Source of the DNA: Callipepla californica brunnescens
Taxonomy: Eukaryota; Chordata; Aves; Galliformes; Odontophoridae
Assembly (NCBI GenBank): GCA_023055505.1
Contig: JALIRH010000110.1
Location: forward strand, 186,001-250,000
Direction: 5' to 3'
Length of the DNA: 64,000 nucleotides
Shown: positions 1 through 9,440 of the stretch, in pieces
Layout: each line of letters begins with the position of its first letter
How positions within the stretch are numbered: position 1 is the first letter of the stretch
The notes under the pieces: model-generated
Seen by the model: the letters and a program-made list of their open reading frames with translations, nothing else
The model's database searches: none
What the model was told of the DNA's origin: nothing
Made by a program: the position numbers and the translations under genes

Positions 1-1042
1 TCAGTGGCAGCTTTGATTTCCATTTTATTCAGGATAAGCCAAGGAAATCTCTTCAGCCACTAAACAGCAGCTAAGTTAAAGAGGAGAAAGATACTTAGGG
101 ACAAAGAAAAGAGTATTTGGAATAACTATTTTTAAGACTGCCTCCAAATATTATAAAAATCCTCTCAAGAAGTTTGCTTGGTCTAACTGTTAAAGGAAAC
201 TCAAAGCAGAGAGGAGGGCAGCACTACACAAAATCCTCTGACACAAAGTGTGAGCAGCTAAAAGACAACTGCAACCAAGTCAATAGGGTAGATACTGAAA
301 GCATACGACATACTTAAAAATGTGCTGTTAGGATAAATACAAATAAATACATATAAACACGGAACAAACCACCAGCAACACCATGGTCAATATTATCTTC
401 TATTTTGTGTGAAGAATGAAAGCATCTCAAGAGCACCCTGTAGGCTTAACCTGAAGTTAAACGTCCTCAGCAGAACATTATCTATTTGTTCCTTGCATTA
501 AGAATACGTTTGCTGGAAGAATTCTCAGTGGAAGCAGATGGTAGAAACCACAGTATAAATTCAAAGTTGGTGACTAAATGATGACAAGTAAGTGGACTTA
601 TCAGACAAACATCTGACATTCTCTAACAATGGCCTTCAAAAAACTGAGGCTCTTTTTGAAGAGATGGACATATTATCCTTTCTCAAAATGTAAACCACAA
701 AACAAGCCACTGCCATTCTTGTGTAAATAGAAGAAAACAGCTAAAACAGCATAGAACTGAACACGGTAGCAAGAGTATTTTTTTCTGACTTAGTTCCACG
801 TAGCAGCTTACTGGAGGAAGGAAAGCCAGCACCACTCCCTTCAGAGGTGAAGCAGTCTCTTGATTACCGGCATCATCAGACAGTTGCCTCATTTCCTTAA
901 CCTGCAATTGGTGTCTAACCAGAGGAGACAAATGCATCTTCACCTGCAGAACCTGGGGCAGCATGTGGAGATCCTCAGCTGACACCGCAATTCCATCAAA
1001 CTGACCAACATGCAAACCTAACACAAATCCATTCATTAGACC
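1..1042. other. AT-rich non-coding sequence, probable MCC intron 1
   Basis: No exon, repeat family or RNA gene was recognised. A minus-strand open stretch at 683-1036 has no recognisable domain and no convincing splice sites. Because MCC exon 1 lies at about 8.9-9.06 kb on the minus strand, everything to its left is most simply intron 1 of that broken gene; this is inference from gene order. Confidence 0.4.
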
Positions 1043-1121
1043 TTAGGCAACCTTGCCTGTGGCAGAAGAGTTGGAACTACAGGATCTTCAAGGTCCTCTT
1101 AACCCAAGCCATTCTATAATT
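1043..1121 (+). mobile_element. CR1 LINE 3'-end fragment
   Basis: The stretch contains the CR1 tail elements in order: a GCAACCTTGCC segment, GGATCTTCAAGGTCCTCTTA and an AACCCAAGCCATTCTATAAT end. CR1 is the dominant avian non-LTR retrotransposon and copies are usually 5'-truncated like this one. It is short and diverged, hence old. Confidence 0.65.
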
Positions 1122-2547
1122 ACAACAGCTGCCTTCCAGTTCACTCGTTATACTGCCAGAAAACAAACAAGTAAACAAACAAAAACAGCTACAAATCTCA
1201 ACCTCATTCATACAACTACAAATATTCAACTGATAGAATTATAGTATCACACAGAGACCGCAGGAAGCAATTAATTCATGCAACGTTTTGGGAGTAAAGT
1301 AGAGACACCAACAATTGTAAAAAAAAAAAAAAAAAAAGTCAGTCTTCAGTAAGATCCTCCAGAAGGTTCACAGAGGGTCAGCTTCAGTTCAGAGAGGTAT
1401 CAGAGTAACCTCTATCATAATTTTAGATGGAAAAAGAACTGGCTAAATTTCATCACATGAAGAAGGTTGTATGAAATACTCATTTCTTAATCTGTACCTG
1501 AAGAAGTAGTCATTACAACTGCAAAGCCTTCTGACACACGCAGACCACAAAGAGAATGCTCCAAGCTTCTCAGGTCTACAAGAACACAGGAACAGCATAC
1601 AAAACCTAAACAGTGAGTAGCAGAAAGGTCAGGTGCCTTTCAGCTTACGCAGCCTTTAAAAGGGGCAGAACTTCTTAAGCAGATTTTCCGTGGTATTTGC
1701 TAACCTTTCTAAACAACTCCACAGCTCTCCAGTTGCCCAAACTGTCAAATGAGAAAAACTCCTATCTTAGTGTCACAAACACAGAAATGAGAGAGAACGA
1801 AGGAGCACAGCACTGAGCACATCGTGCCAGCATTTCTTAAGGACAGAACTTACTAATCTGAGCACGAGAAGCACAGTAACAACTTAAACAATTTTAAAGA
1901 ACAACTAACTATTCCTGTATTTTCAAACATGATTTATTCTCCTAGCCTTGGCAGAGTGCAGGGTACCAGAGCACGCAGTTGGTGATACAGAATCAAGTGG
2001 AAAGAGAAACTTCAGAAGAAGAAAAAGGAGATATGGTAGCTTGGAAGGAAGGACTAAGTCCTGCTGTGGGAAATGGGACGGAAAAGCAAAGAAAAAGCAT
2101 GAAGTGCTGGTCAACTGAACAAGCTTTATGTTATTAAAATGTTACCCTACAGCAATACAACAGATAATGACATCTTGGAAGGATGGCAAAGAAAACTTTG
2201 GAACAAGTATACCTGTATCACTCATGACAGATGGGAATCTAAGCTGCTCCGAGAGCCTCGACAACCTTGCACATCACGGTCCTCCCCTGCAAGATTTTTT
2301 AACCTAAAACTTCCCAGCAGCAATTGAGTACGTTACTTCAGGAAGGAAGCTAACAGTTTGTTTCCTTTAAAACCATCACCTGATGTCCTGTCTTCTGTTG
2401 AATAAACAACTGAAGTTTCTCCATGTCCAGCCAATGCAGTGAACTGTTTTGGTCTCTAACGGATCATCAACTCCATGAATTTGGAAGATGGTACCTCATT
2501 TGTATTTACACACTTACAAAATAAGCTCACTCACTGGCTCCCTAACT
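1122..2547. other. Non-coding sequence, nothing recognised
   Basis: AT-rich sequence with a 20-base A run at 1319-1338. Short open stretches on both strands have no recognisable product. Probably intronic. Confidence 0.4.
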
Positions 2548-2555
2548 TAGCCTGA

Positions 2556-2840
2556 CTAAAGCAACTGTTTGTAGCAATAGTTGTGCTCTTTGTTCTTACA
2601 GTGATAACTTGTATATGTGTGCAGTGTCTTCTCTGGTGCTGTCGAAGGAACCTAGATGATTATGCCACCTGGAAAAGAAATGGCATAAACCACCAAGCAG
2701 AACCTGGGAAATATTTCAGGAAGGCAATAATGGACAGTAGTATGCTATGGGCAACAGAATTTGCCAATTATATTGAAAAGGGGGGACTGAGTCATGAGAA
2801 CAGCTTCTCTACAGTAAAGACAACTGCTACTCCCTGCTGA
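2556..2840 (+). pseudogene. Retroviral env transmembrane-subunit tail (remnant)
   Basis: An open frame begins just after a TGA at 2553-2555 and has no ATG of its own at the front. It encodes a strongly hydrophobic segment of about 20 residues ending in a cysteine/arginine cluster (CLLWCCRRN), then a hydrophilic tail of about 60 residues. Close to its end a purine run (AAAAGGGGGGAC, 2777-2788) is followed by TGAGTCATG, so the frame appears to run across a polypurine tract into an LTR. A membrane anchor, cytoplasmic tail and PPT in this order is the 3' end of a retroviral env. The surface subunit and everything upstream are missing. The retroviral family is not recognised; a hydrophobic chance frame is the alternative. 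Confidence 0.4.
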
Positions 2841-3205
2841 TTTATCTGTTGGGCCAGATGTGTTGGATGGGCTTAAATCAAAATAATAAGCTTGTTGATA
2901 AGAAAGCAGGATGGACATCTTGTTGTCCCAACAAGATAACCCAAGAGGTGCCTCTCTTCAGGAATAATGAGGAGCTTTCCCCCTTCAAGATTTGAAAACT
3001 GACCCTTAGGTTTAATCCCCTTGATAACCAGAGTTTGGGATATGATGAATATGCATGTGCTATATCTTTAAATATGTATTCATTTCTCTCTTTGGTGTGC
3101 ATGATTGGTGGAGGGATCCCCCATGCACCCAGCACTGTAATAAAGGGAATACCTGCTTGACATATTGCATTGCTGTGTCAAGTTACTACATCGGATTTCC
3201 CGGCA
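2788..3205 (+). mobile_element. Candidate 3' LTR following the env tail
   Basis: Starts with TG directly after a purine-rich tract and can be ended at ...TTTCCCGGCA. It holds a TATATCTTT box near 3060 and AATAAAGGG near 3139, followed by a GT-rich stretch, in the order expected for U3-R-U5. The second copy at about 62350-62765 is near identical. No target duplication could be checked because the 5' side of the provirus is gone. Confidence 0.45.
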
Positions 3206-5374
3206 TCATGATCATCAACCTGATGAATGATGACATGCAAAACTAGACACACACCAAAAGCACACACCGAAGAAAACAACAAACAACCCACTCATGCTAA
3301 AATGAGCAGGAAAGTTTAAAGCAAAAGTTATTTATTTCAACAGGATCATATCACTAATTCAGATTTAATTAAGCTTACTCATTCCCTTATCATCTGGATC
3401 ATTAATTGTTAACAGTACTGATATGCCTTAGCCCATCCTTCCAATTCCAATCTGATACAATCTTGTGTGTGTAAAACACACCATTGGAACCTGATGACTC
3501 TGGATCTGTTGGGAGAGTCATAAAACACCAAAAGCTTTAATAGATATAAGATGGAACGCATCCGCTGTTGAATGCCTTCTATTGAAGGATACTCTAGCAT
3601 CCTTTCACTATTAACTGTTCCTACTAGATTTTTATAAAGCTCAGATGGCTTCTGAACAGATCTACACTCAGCCCTAAACCCTCCTGTACTGAAAATTAAG
3701 TTCTGAAGAGGCTCAAACAAGTAAGAGGCTATAAATCAGCTGCACTCTTTGACAAAGCAGAAAATTTTACAGCGTTTTTCATCTACTTCAACAGATGCCC
3801 AGGCATTCACTGCCACGTTTAACCTGCTGTAAAAGGCATGTCGTGTATGCAGAAGTCAACCTACTACTTGAACTGGGGCTTCAAGGAAAGCAACAAAGAT
3901 ACTGCTGCCCTCCAAGACTGAAAACACCAGGACTTCCGCCAGTAAAAAACAGCCCACGGAAGAAGGGCATTAAGTGCAATGCAAAAATAAGCTTAATTAA
4001 CTTTCATTCAGTACATTTAAAAAAGTTGCAATTTACATTTAACATTTAAAAAAGTTTGCAAACAAACACTAAGACTGCAAACAACGACAAAAACTGTACT
4101 CTGTGTTCACAGAGATACGCTGTGCTAATGAACCAGAAGGAACCTTCTGCAGGACTGTGGTGGGACATCCTACAAATATACCCTCAAAACCATTGAGCAA
4201 GTCTGCTCGCACATACCTGCTGTCACAGATCGCAAGAGAAGCGGACAGACTGAATAAAGCAAGGAGCACGGCATGTTGATTCTGGCTAAGGAAGCCCAGA
4301 AGAGCAGGTGACTTTCACTTGCATAAGGACAATGACTTGTGCAATATTCACTCACTGTTTTCTCTGAAACACAGAAATTTAAGGGCAGACAGTAATGTAT
4401 GACACAGTGTCCTGGTCACAGCGACACCAATTTTGCATCGAAGGCACTAATCCCTTATGAAGCAAGATGCTAGTAAGTCTCACCAACAGACCTACTACAT
4501 CCAGAAGGGCTTTCTACTGCTGCTGCCTTCTGGGCTTATTTCTGTTTGCTACTGAAATTAGTGTTCCTCCTCAGACGTGCCCCAGAATTCTCAGCGCTCT
4601 CAACAGTGCAGCTCAACCAACACTCAGAAACGCTTACTCTGAAATACACATCATACTAACTTGGAAGAAAAGTTAGAAAACGTTAAGAAAAGTTCAACAG
4701 AAATCTGAGTGGTTTGTATCACAGAAGCATCTCTCAACTGTCCATATGAAGCACAACAACAAAGCTCTCACAGTAAGTGCTATAAAAGACAAATATACAA
4801 AACTCAAAATAGAGTTTACATGAAAGAAAAGCATCAAATTGCAGATGAGAGAACATGAGAGAAGGCAGCTCGGGCTTGAACACACAAAGTTCTCTGACAT
4901 CAGAATAATTTCCACGAGGACAGTAAACAAATGTAAAGAGAAGTGATCTTAATACAATGGTTGGAAGGCATACATTTTCTTCGATTACATTTCAGAGCCA
5001 CAACTGTCAAAATAATTACTAGTTCAGAGGAAAAAAAAAGAAAACAAAAAGAGTGTTTGGGAGCTGTTTAGGTAAAGATATCATGACCCCTAGGTTTTAC
5101 TTCTACAGTAACTGCCAGCTGTTGGAGATTTTCAGCAACTTTCTGGTTCCAAAGAGACGACAGAGGGGACTGAAGTTTACTTCACCTTTCTGTAGGGTCA
5201 CACTCTCAGGTTTCACGTTAGATGACAAACTCAAAACTTCCCTCACTCTGGCTCAGCTCTCTGTAGCTGCTCAGTCACTGCATCTAGCACAGGATTCAGT
5301 GTGAAAATGCAAGTTACCATCACCTCTTACAGCTCTTACAGTTGGAAACCCCAATGTTTTTGAAATCACTGAGC
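3206..5374. other. Non-coding sequence, nothing recognised
   Basis: The first part (to 3673) belongs to the duplicated unit. The remainder is AT-rich without a supported exon. Short open stretches at 3409-3720, 3795-4049, 4467-4676 and 5053-5304 show no domain or family resemblance. Confidence 0.4.
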
Positions 5375-5564
5375 AAGAGACCTCAACGGGGCCTTCTAGT
5401 ACTTGAAGGCAGCTTATAAACAGGTAGGGGAGAGCTTTTTTACAGTCGTGCAGCGATAGAGAAAGGGCGGGGGTTGGGGGGAGTGGGAGGAGGGGAACAG
5501 CTTTAAACTGAGAGTGAAGACTTACCTTAGATGTTAGGAGGAAGCTGTTTACTTGGAGGGTGGT
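5375..5564 (+). mobile_element. CR1 LINE, 5' part, interrupted by an ERV
   Basis: Reads as the CR1 3' region: GAGACCTCAACGGGGCCTTC, a GTGCAGCGATAG segment, TTTAAACTGAGAG, and GGAGGAAGCTGTTTACTTGG ending in GGGTGGT. The sequence resumes at 8395 with GGTGGTGCAGTGAAGCACAG. The two parts form one CR1 split by the ERV at 5565-8394, with GGTGGT duplicated. Confidence 0.8.
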
Positions 5565-5854
5565 TGTGGATAACGGCAAAAATGCTAGCCAGATTGAGCT
5601 GCTGGCTATGAAGGAATTTGACCATTAGCCTTGGATGCAGGCTGTGTAAAGAAATAGGATATAGGAATAGGAAGCGATCGGGAACTGTTTTGTTCAGACT
5701 ATTAAGAGTGCGTTGAGTTGTTAAGGAATGTGGCCTTCTCCCAATCAGATCTTAGCGCGCACAGCCTTTCTGTGTATATAAGTTTTGAGTTGTTGCTTAA
5801 TAAACTGAACATTAGCTTGCATCAAGCTGGGTTCCCGTCCCTTCATTGCAGCAA
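5565..5854 (+). mobile_element. 5' LTR of the class II-like ERV
   Basis: Begins TGTGGATAACGG and ends TTCATTGCAGCA. TATATAAG lies at 5775-5782 and the polyadenylation signal AATAAA at 5799-5804, giving a compact U3-R-U5. It is 14 bp shorter than the 3' LTR, lacking a GTGTTTTGTCTTGAG-like segment near 5728. Confidence 0.9.
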
Positions 5855-5856
5855 AT

Positions 5857-5874
5857 GGTGACCCCGACATTCGG
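5857..5874 (+). promoter_or_regulatory. Primer-binding site, tRNA-Trp-like
   Basis: Two bases after the LTR, TGGTGACCCCGACATTCG matches the 3' end of tRNA-Trp for its first 13 bases (TGGTGACCCCGAC) and then diverges. Confidence 0.75.
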
Positions 5875-6020
5875 GACTTTGGATAATCCGGCTGCAAGAC
5901 CCCAAGAACTCTAGAATTAGCTGCTGAAAGGAAGCAGGACAACAAGGAATACCTTGAGAATCAGCTGCTGAAAGGAAGCAGGAAAACGGATCCGTACAAT
6001 CACCTCCTCGCGATTGGTAG

Positions 6021-6026
6021 GTGAGC
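6021..6026 (+). promoter_or_regulatory. Candidate major splice donor of the ERV
   Basis: GGTAG followed by GTGAGC, a strong 5' splice site, sits 16 bases upstream of the gag ATG at 6038. A donor here would serve subgenomic env RNA in an intact relative. No matching acceptor was established. Confidence 0.4.
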
Positions 6027-6037
6027 TTGGGGTAACT

Positions 6038-6898
6038 ATGAGAAATCACATATCTTGTGAAGAGCGGGACGTATTTTATATTATGCGGGATTTAATCTCA
6101 AAGCATGAAAAGACTCTCTCTAGCGCTGACTTAAACCTCATCTTGCAGTGGGTACGGGATAAAATCCCTGATACAGATTCTTCCACCATTTTTACGCTAG
6201 AATTATGGGATCGAGCTGGGGTTAAGTTGTGGGACGCATCCACCCAAGGCGATTCTGCTACGCAGAAACTTTTATCCCCTTGGAGAACTATTTTTGAGAC
6301 TCTTAAATCTAAGGAAAATTTACATGATGTACAAAAATTGTTGGGAACAATTACTTGGGTCCGACCGCTGTTGGGTATCTCCAATGTGGATTTATATCCC
6401 CTTTTTGAACTCCTAAAAGGGTATTCTGATTTGCGCTCTCCCTGCAGTCTTGGCTTTGAAGCTGCCAATGCTTTGCAAAAAGTCGCCACAGATATCTCTA
6501 ACAGACAAGCTCACTGGTGTGCCCCGGAGTTACCCTTTTTTCGTCTATTAGCACAACAAAAGGGGGGAATGGGGGCTTCCCCTCCTGAGGAGCGACTACA
6601 TAAAGCTCTTTATGTTTTTAATTTCTTAAATTGTTCCTTGCTAGATGCTAATCCTCCGATAGTCCGACATTTTAGCTCGAATACCACATTTGAAACAAGA
6701 GTCAAGGCTCCGGTGTTAATTCGAGACCCAGAAACAGGTATGATAATGGGGCCATACCCTCTTGTCACATGGGGGAGAGGTTATGCTTGTGTGTCCACAG
6801 AAAAAGGCCCCAGGTGGATTCCTGCGAAAAACGTGAAACCATACCGGGAGGAACAGATTTCTCCGACAACAAAAGAAAACACGACCGAAGAAGGATGA
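6038..6898 (+). pseudogene. ERV gag-pol deletion fusion: matrix / RT fragment / integrase C-terminus
   Basis: An uninterrupted frame of 286 codons from ATG 6038 (an in-frame TTG lies upstream at 6014). Residues about 1-92 resemble the helical matrix domain of class II Gag. About 96-172 is the RT thumb/connection region, recognisable by KLLGTITWVRPLLGI and the DISNRQAHWCAPELPFF segment. About 174-269 is the integrase C-terminal SH3-like domain with the VRDPETG-type strand (here IRDPETG), TWGRGYACVST and GPRWIPAKNVKPY. Two deletions, both frame-preserving, created the fusion. No capsid, protease, polymerase YxDD or integrase DDE residues remain, so no enzyme activity is expected. The open frame could still be translated as one chimeric protein, or it may be recent decay without time for stops. 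Confidence 0.8.
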
Positions 6899-7800
6899 GA
6901 CCAGCTGCTGCCATGGCTGTGAGGATTTCGAAGGGATGTGCTGCATGAACCTATCAGATCACTCAATGTCAATTCAAGCAAGTATCAAGACCATACGGGA
7001 GACACACCACAAGAAAGGTTATGGACTGTCCCTATATGGGTTCCAGTGTGATATGTCTGGCCTCATCTCAAGGCAAAAAATATCATCCAGCCTTCAAAAT
7101 AACTGAGATTGAGTGTTTCTTATTGTTTTGTAAATTGCTGTATTGTAAATAACTTATGTATGCCATAGTGAATGATGAAAAACATCTGGATGGTATATTA
7201 ATAACAACACAGGTCATGGTATGACAAAAATGTGTGATTTTCCTGTGTTACCAATATTGGCTTTAGAATTAGAATTATTAGGTATTATTTAGGTTGTCAT
7301 TAGCTATTATTTATGTTATTGTGTGCTGCTTTTTCTATTTTTAGTGGTAGATTAAATATAAAAATGAACAGGATTTGATGTTTCCACTTTTGGAATTTAT
7401 GGTTATTAGCATTTTTTAGAGAGAGCTAACCTTAGTAGTTTATTGTTTTGCAAGCAGGTACTCCACTTGGGCTCTGTATCATGCACTGGCCACGCGGATG
7501 CAGTGTACAAATGGAAGAAACCCTGCAGACCCTGAGAAGAGTAAAAGCAGGAGAGAATCTGTGGTGGGTGAGAGAGGAAAAGTGCACTTTGAATCAGGGG
7601 ACGCCCTGTTGGCACTGCCTATCGCATCCATCACCAGCATGTTCCTTCTGTCTCTCCTCTCTGGCGACTTGCCATTTCTCAGGGGCCAATAGCTAATAAT
7701 GCGCTTGCTTAGGATGTTTCTGCTTCATGCTTACACTTGTCTAAAATGGATGTTTTGTGTGTGTGTGTGAGTGTATGTTTACTAAAACTCTAATCCTCTG
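6899..7800 (+). other. ERV internal region, env remnants without intact frame
   Basis: AT-rich sequence from the end of pol into a stretch at about 7440-7690. There two overlapping frames include a basic segment followed by a short hydrophobic run (MFLLSLLSGDLPFLRG) before a stop at 7690. This could be the leader/signal-peptide region of env, but no surface-subunit sequence is recognisable. Confidence 0.4.
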
Positions 7801-7824
7801 TGTTGCTCTGAATGCGTAGTTTGC

Positions 7825-8090
7825 TTGCCTTTGTTCCTGAGACATCCTGTCTCCCAGATCCAAACATACCCACAGCAGCACCACTCATTCAGGTTACAGG
7901 ATTGGTTGGACAAATTATTCTCAGGATGGGGTCTCACCGGATGGCTTCGCAATACCTTAAAAATGATGTGTTATATTGCAATGACTATTGTAATGTTTTT
8001 GCTGTTACTTCCTTGTATTTTACAATGTGTGCGAAAAATGATTGAAAATGCTACAAAGAAAATATTCATAGTGCAACAGAAAGGGGGAAA
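7825..8090 (+). pseudogene. ERV env transmembrane-subunit C-terminus
   Basis: The open frame carries an amphipathic WLDKLFSGWGLTGWL stretch, a hydrophobic anchor (MTIVMFLLLLPCILQCV) and a short basic tail ending in the polypurine tract. GWGLTGWL followed by the anchor is characteristic of class II ERV transmembrane subunits. The fusion peptide, immunosuppressive-domain region and surface subunit are absent. The frame runs on into the 3' LTR to 8154. Confidence 0.7.
8080..8090 (+). promoter_or_regulatory. Polypurine tract
   Basis: AAAGGGGGAAA immediately upstream of the 3' LTR; the plus-strand primer site of reverse transcription. Confidence 0.85.
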
Positions 8091-8394
8091 TGTGGATAAC
8101 GGCAAAAATGCTAGCCACATTGAGCTGCTGGCTATGCAGGAATTTGACCATTAGCCTTGGATGCAGGCTGTGTAAAGAAATAGGATATAGGAATAGGAAG
8201 CGATCGGGAACTGTTTTGTTCAGACTATTAAGAGTGCTTTGAGTTGTTAAGGTGTTTTGTCTTGAGGAATGTGGCCTTCTCCCAATCAGATCTTAGCGCG
8301 CACAGCCTTTCTGTGTATATAAGTTTTGAGTTGTTGCTTAATAAACTGAACATTAGCTTGCATCAAGCTGGGTTCCCGTCCCTTCATTGCAGCA
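8091..8394 (+). mobile_element. 3' LTR of the class II-like ERV
   Basis: 304 bp, the same TG...CA ends, TATA and AATAAA as the 5' LTR, with a 14-bp extra segment near 8252-8265. Few other differences from the 5' LTR, so the insertion is moderately young. Confidence 0.9.
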
Positions 8395-8560
8395 GGTGGT
8401 GCAGTGAAGCACAGGCTGCCCAAAGAAACTGCAGATGCCCCATCCCTGGAGGTGCCCAAGGCCAGGCTGGATGAGGCCGTGGGCAGCCCGATTCGGTGGG
8501 TGGTTGGAATTCGGGCTCCTTCCAATACAAGCCATTCTGTGACTCTACGGGATAGCAGAG
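8395..8560 (+). mobile_element. CR1 LINE, 3' part after ERV interruption
   Basis: Continues the CR1 broken at 5564: CACAGGCTGCCCAAAG, GATGCCCCATCCCTGGAGGT, GGCCAGGCTGGATGAGGC and a terminal CCATTCTGTGACTCTA. Confidence 0.8.
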
Positions 8561-8639
8561 GACTAGTTCCAGAAGCATCCTTACCGAGTGCCCAACACTG
8601 ATCAACACACGCTGCCAATAATCCCAGACATCTGAGCAT

Positions 8640-9440
8640 TTCACTGTGGCTTACACCCAGCCACCTACCGAAACCGTGCGAACTCAGCACAGCCGCCGCT
8701 GTGTCACTCCCGCAGCCCCGAGCAGGGCAGCTCCCAGGCACAGCCGAGCCCACGGCCACGTAGGGACAGCGGAGGAGCTCGCCCACCACCCTCGGGAGGC
8801 AGCGAGCTGCCGGCGGGGAGCAGGGGGCGGTCTGCGTCCGCCGCCTCTCACCGCTTCACTCTGCAAAGCTGCGAGAAGTTGAGGCGGCACTTCGCGAGGG
8901 CGGCTGTCCACCGCTACCTGCTCATGAAGCCGTCCCTGTCGCCGTCCGTCGCACGTCTGGAAAAGGCGCCTCATCCTCTCCTCCTCGCCAGTGCCGGAGG
9001 TATCGCCGCTGCTGCTCCCGGCGCCGCTCACCTCTGCCACAGCGGCTGCCGCCATCACGCGCACGGCTCCGGAGAAGGAGGAGGCGCGGCCATCTCGAGA
9101 GCCCGACATTCCCGGCCCTGCCGACGCCCGCAAAGCGAGGGCAGCAGCACAAAGCCGGCGCTGGGGGGGAGGAGGGGAGGCAGGGAGCCCTGGGGCGCGG
9201 GAGGGCTCAACCCTGCGCGCTCCTTCCGCGCTCCCACGGAACACGGGCACGTGCCCGCGGGGGGCAGGGCCGACGCAGCCCCGCCGAAGCGCCGCCCCCG
9301 GCCCGGCCGGCACACAGCGGGAGCGGCGGGGAAGGTGCCCGGCTGGGGCGGACTTCCTGTCTCCTGCCTCCTTCCGCCGGGCTCTGCCCCGCTGCCGAAA
9401 ATGGCGGTGGTCTGTGAGCCGAGCGGGCGGCCGTGAGAAG
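8640..9440. promoter_or_regulatory. CpG island at the 5' end of MCC
   Basis: About 0.8 kb of very GC- and CpG-rich sequence amid AT-rich flanks, enclosing MCC exon 1. AAAATGGCGG at 9398-9407 is a YY1-type site of the kind found near start sites, and the MCC start codon itself sits in a GCCGCCAT context. The methylation state and any remaining promoter use cannot be seen. Confidence 0.75.
8918..9055 (-). pseudogene. MCC: MCC exon 1 (long EF-hand isoform), frameshifted
   Basis: On the minus strand an ATG at 9055-9053 opens an alanine/serine-rich start (MAAAAVAEVSGAG), then SSSGDTSGTGEEERMRRLF and QTCDG. I recognise this as the N-terminus of the long MCC isoform (a WNT-pathway and cell-junction regulator), which runs into an EF-hand. 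The family continues with an acidic DGDGDG-type calcium loop. Here a tandem CGTC duplication at 8943-8950 (plus strand) adds 4 bases and throws the frame. The other frame resumes GDRDGFMS up to a consensus donor (CAG|GTAGCG at 8918/8917). The exon boundary falls where expected. No MCC exon 2 was found to the left. Either a W-linked pseudogene or a sequence error in an otherwise intact copy; the neighbouring YTHDC2 decay favours the former. Confidence 0.75.

Larger units (their letters stand above)
2548..3673. repeat. Direct segmental duplication, copy 1
   Basis: This 1.13-kb unit recurs in the same orientation at 62123-63233 with few mismatches by eye. Copy 1 carries about 15 extra bases near 2622-2636 (the CTTCTCTGGTGCTG stretch) that are missing from copy 2. 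Homology stops abruptly at both ends: upstream sequences differ entirely, and downstream the copies part after CACTCAGCC. The unit contains an env-like tail and a candidate LTR, but its edges do not coincide with the LTR edges, so it is a genomic duplication and not two independent insertions. Confidence 0.85.
5565..8394 (+). mobile_element. Internally deleted class II-like ERV with both LTRs
   Basis: A 2.83-kb provirus bounded by 290- and 304-bp LTRs (TG...CA) and flanked by a perfect 6-bp target duplication GGTGGT (5559-5564 and 8395-8400). Six-base duplications and a primer site starting TGGTGACCCCGAC (matching the 3' end of tRNA-Trp as used by avian alpharetroviruses) point to class II (alpha/beta-like). 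Inside are matrix, a piece of reverse transcriptase, the integrase C-terminus and the tail of the envelope transmembrane subunit. Protease, most of RT, RNase H, most of integrase and most of env are missing. It cannot be autonomous. Confidence 0.9.

Noticed and set aside
683..1036. 117-codon minus-strand frame
   Set aside because: No recognisable domain, no splice sites consistent with an MCC exon, ordinary chance length.
8684..9313. 209-codon minus-strand frame spanning the CpG island
   Set aside because: Only the part 8918-9055 resembles MCC. The rest is CpG-island sequence before the start codon or after the frameshift and donor.
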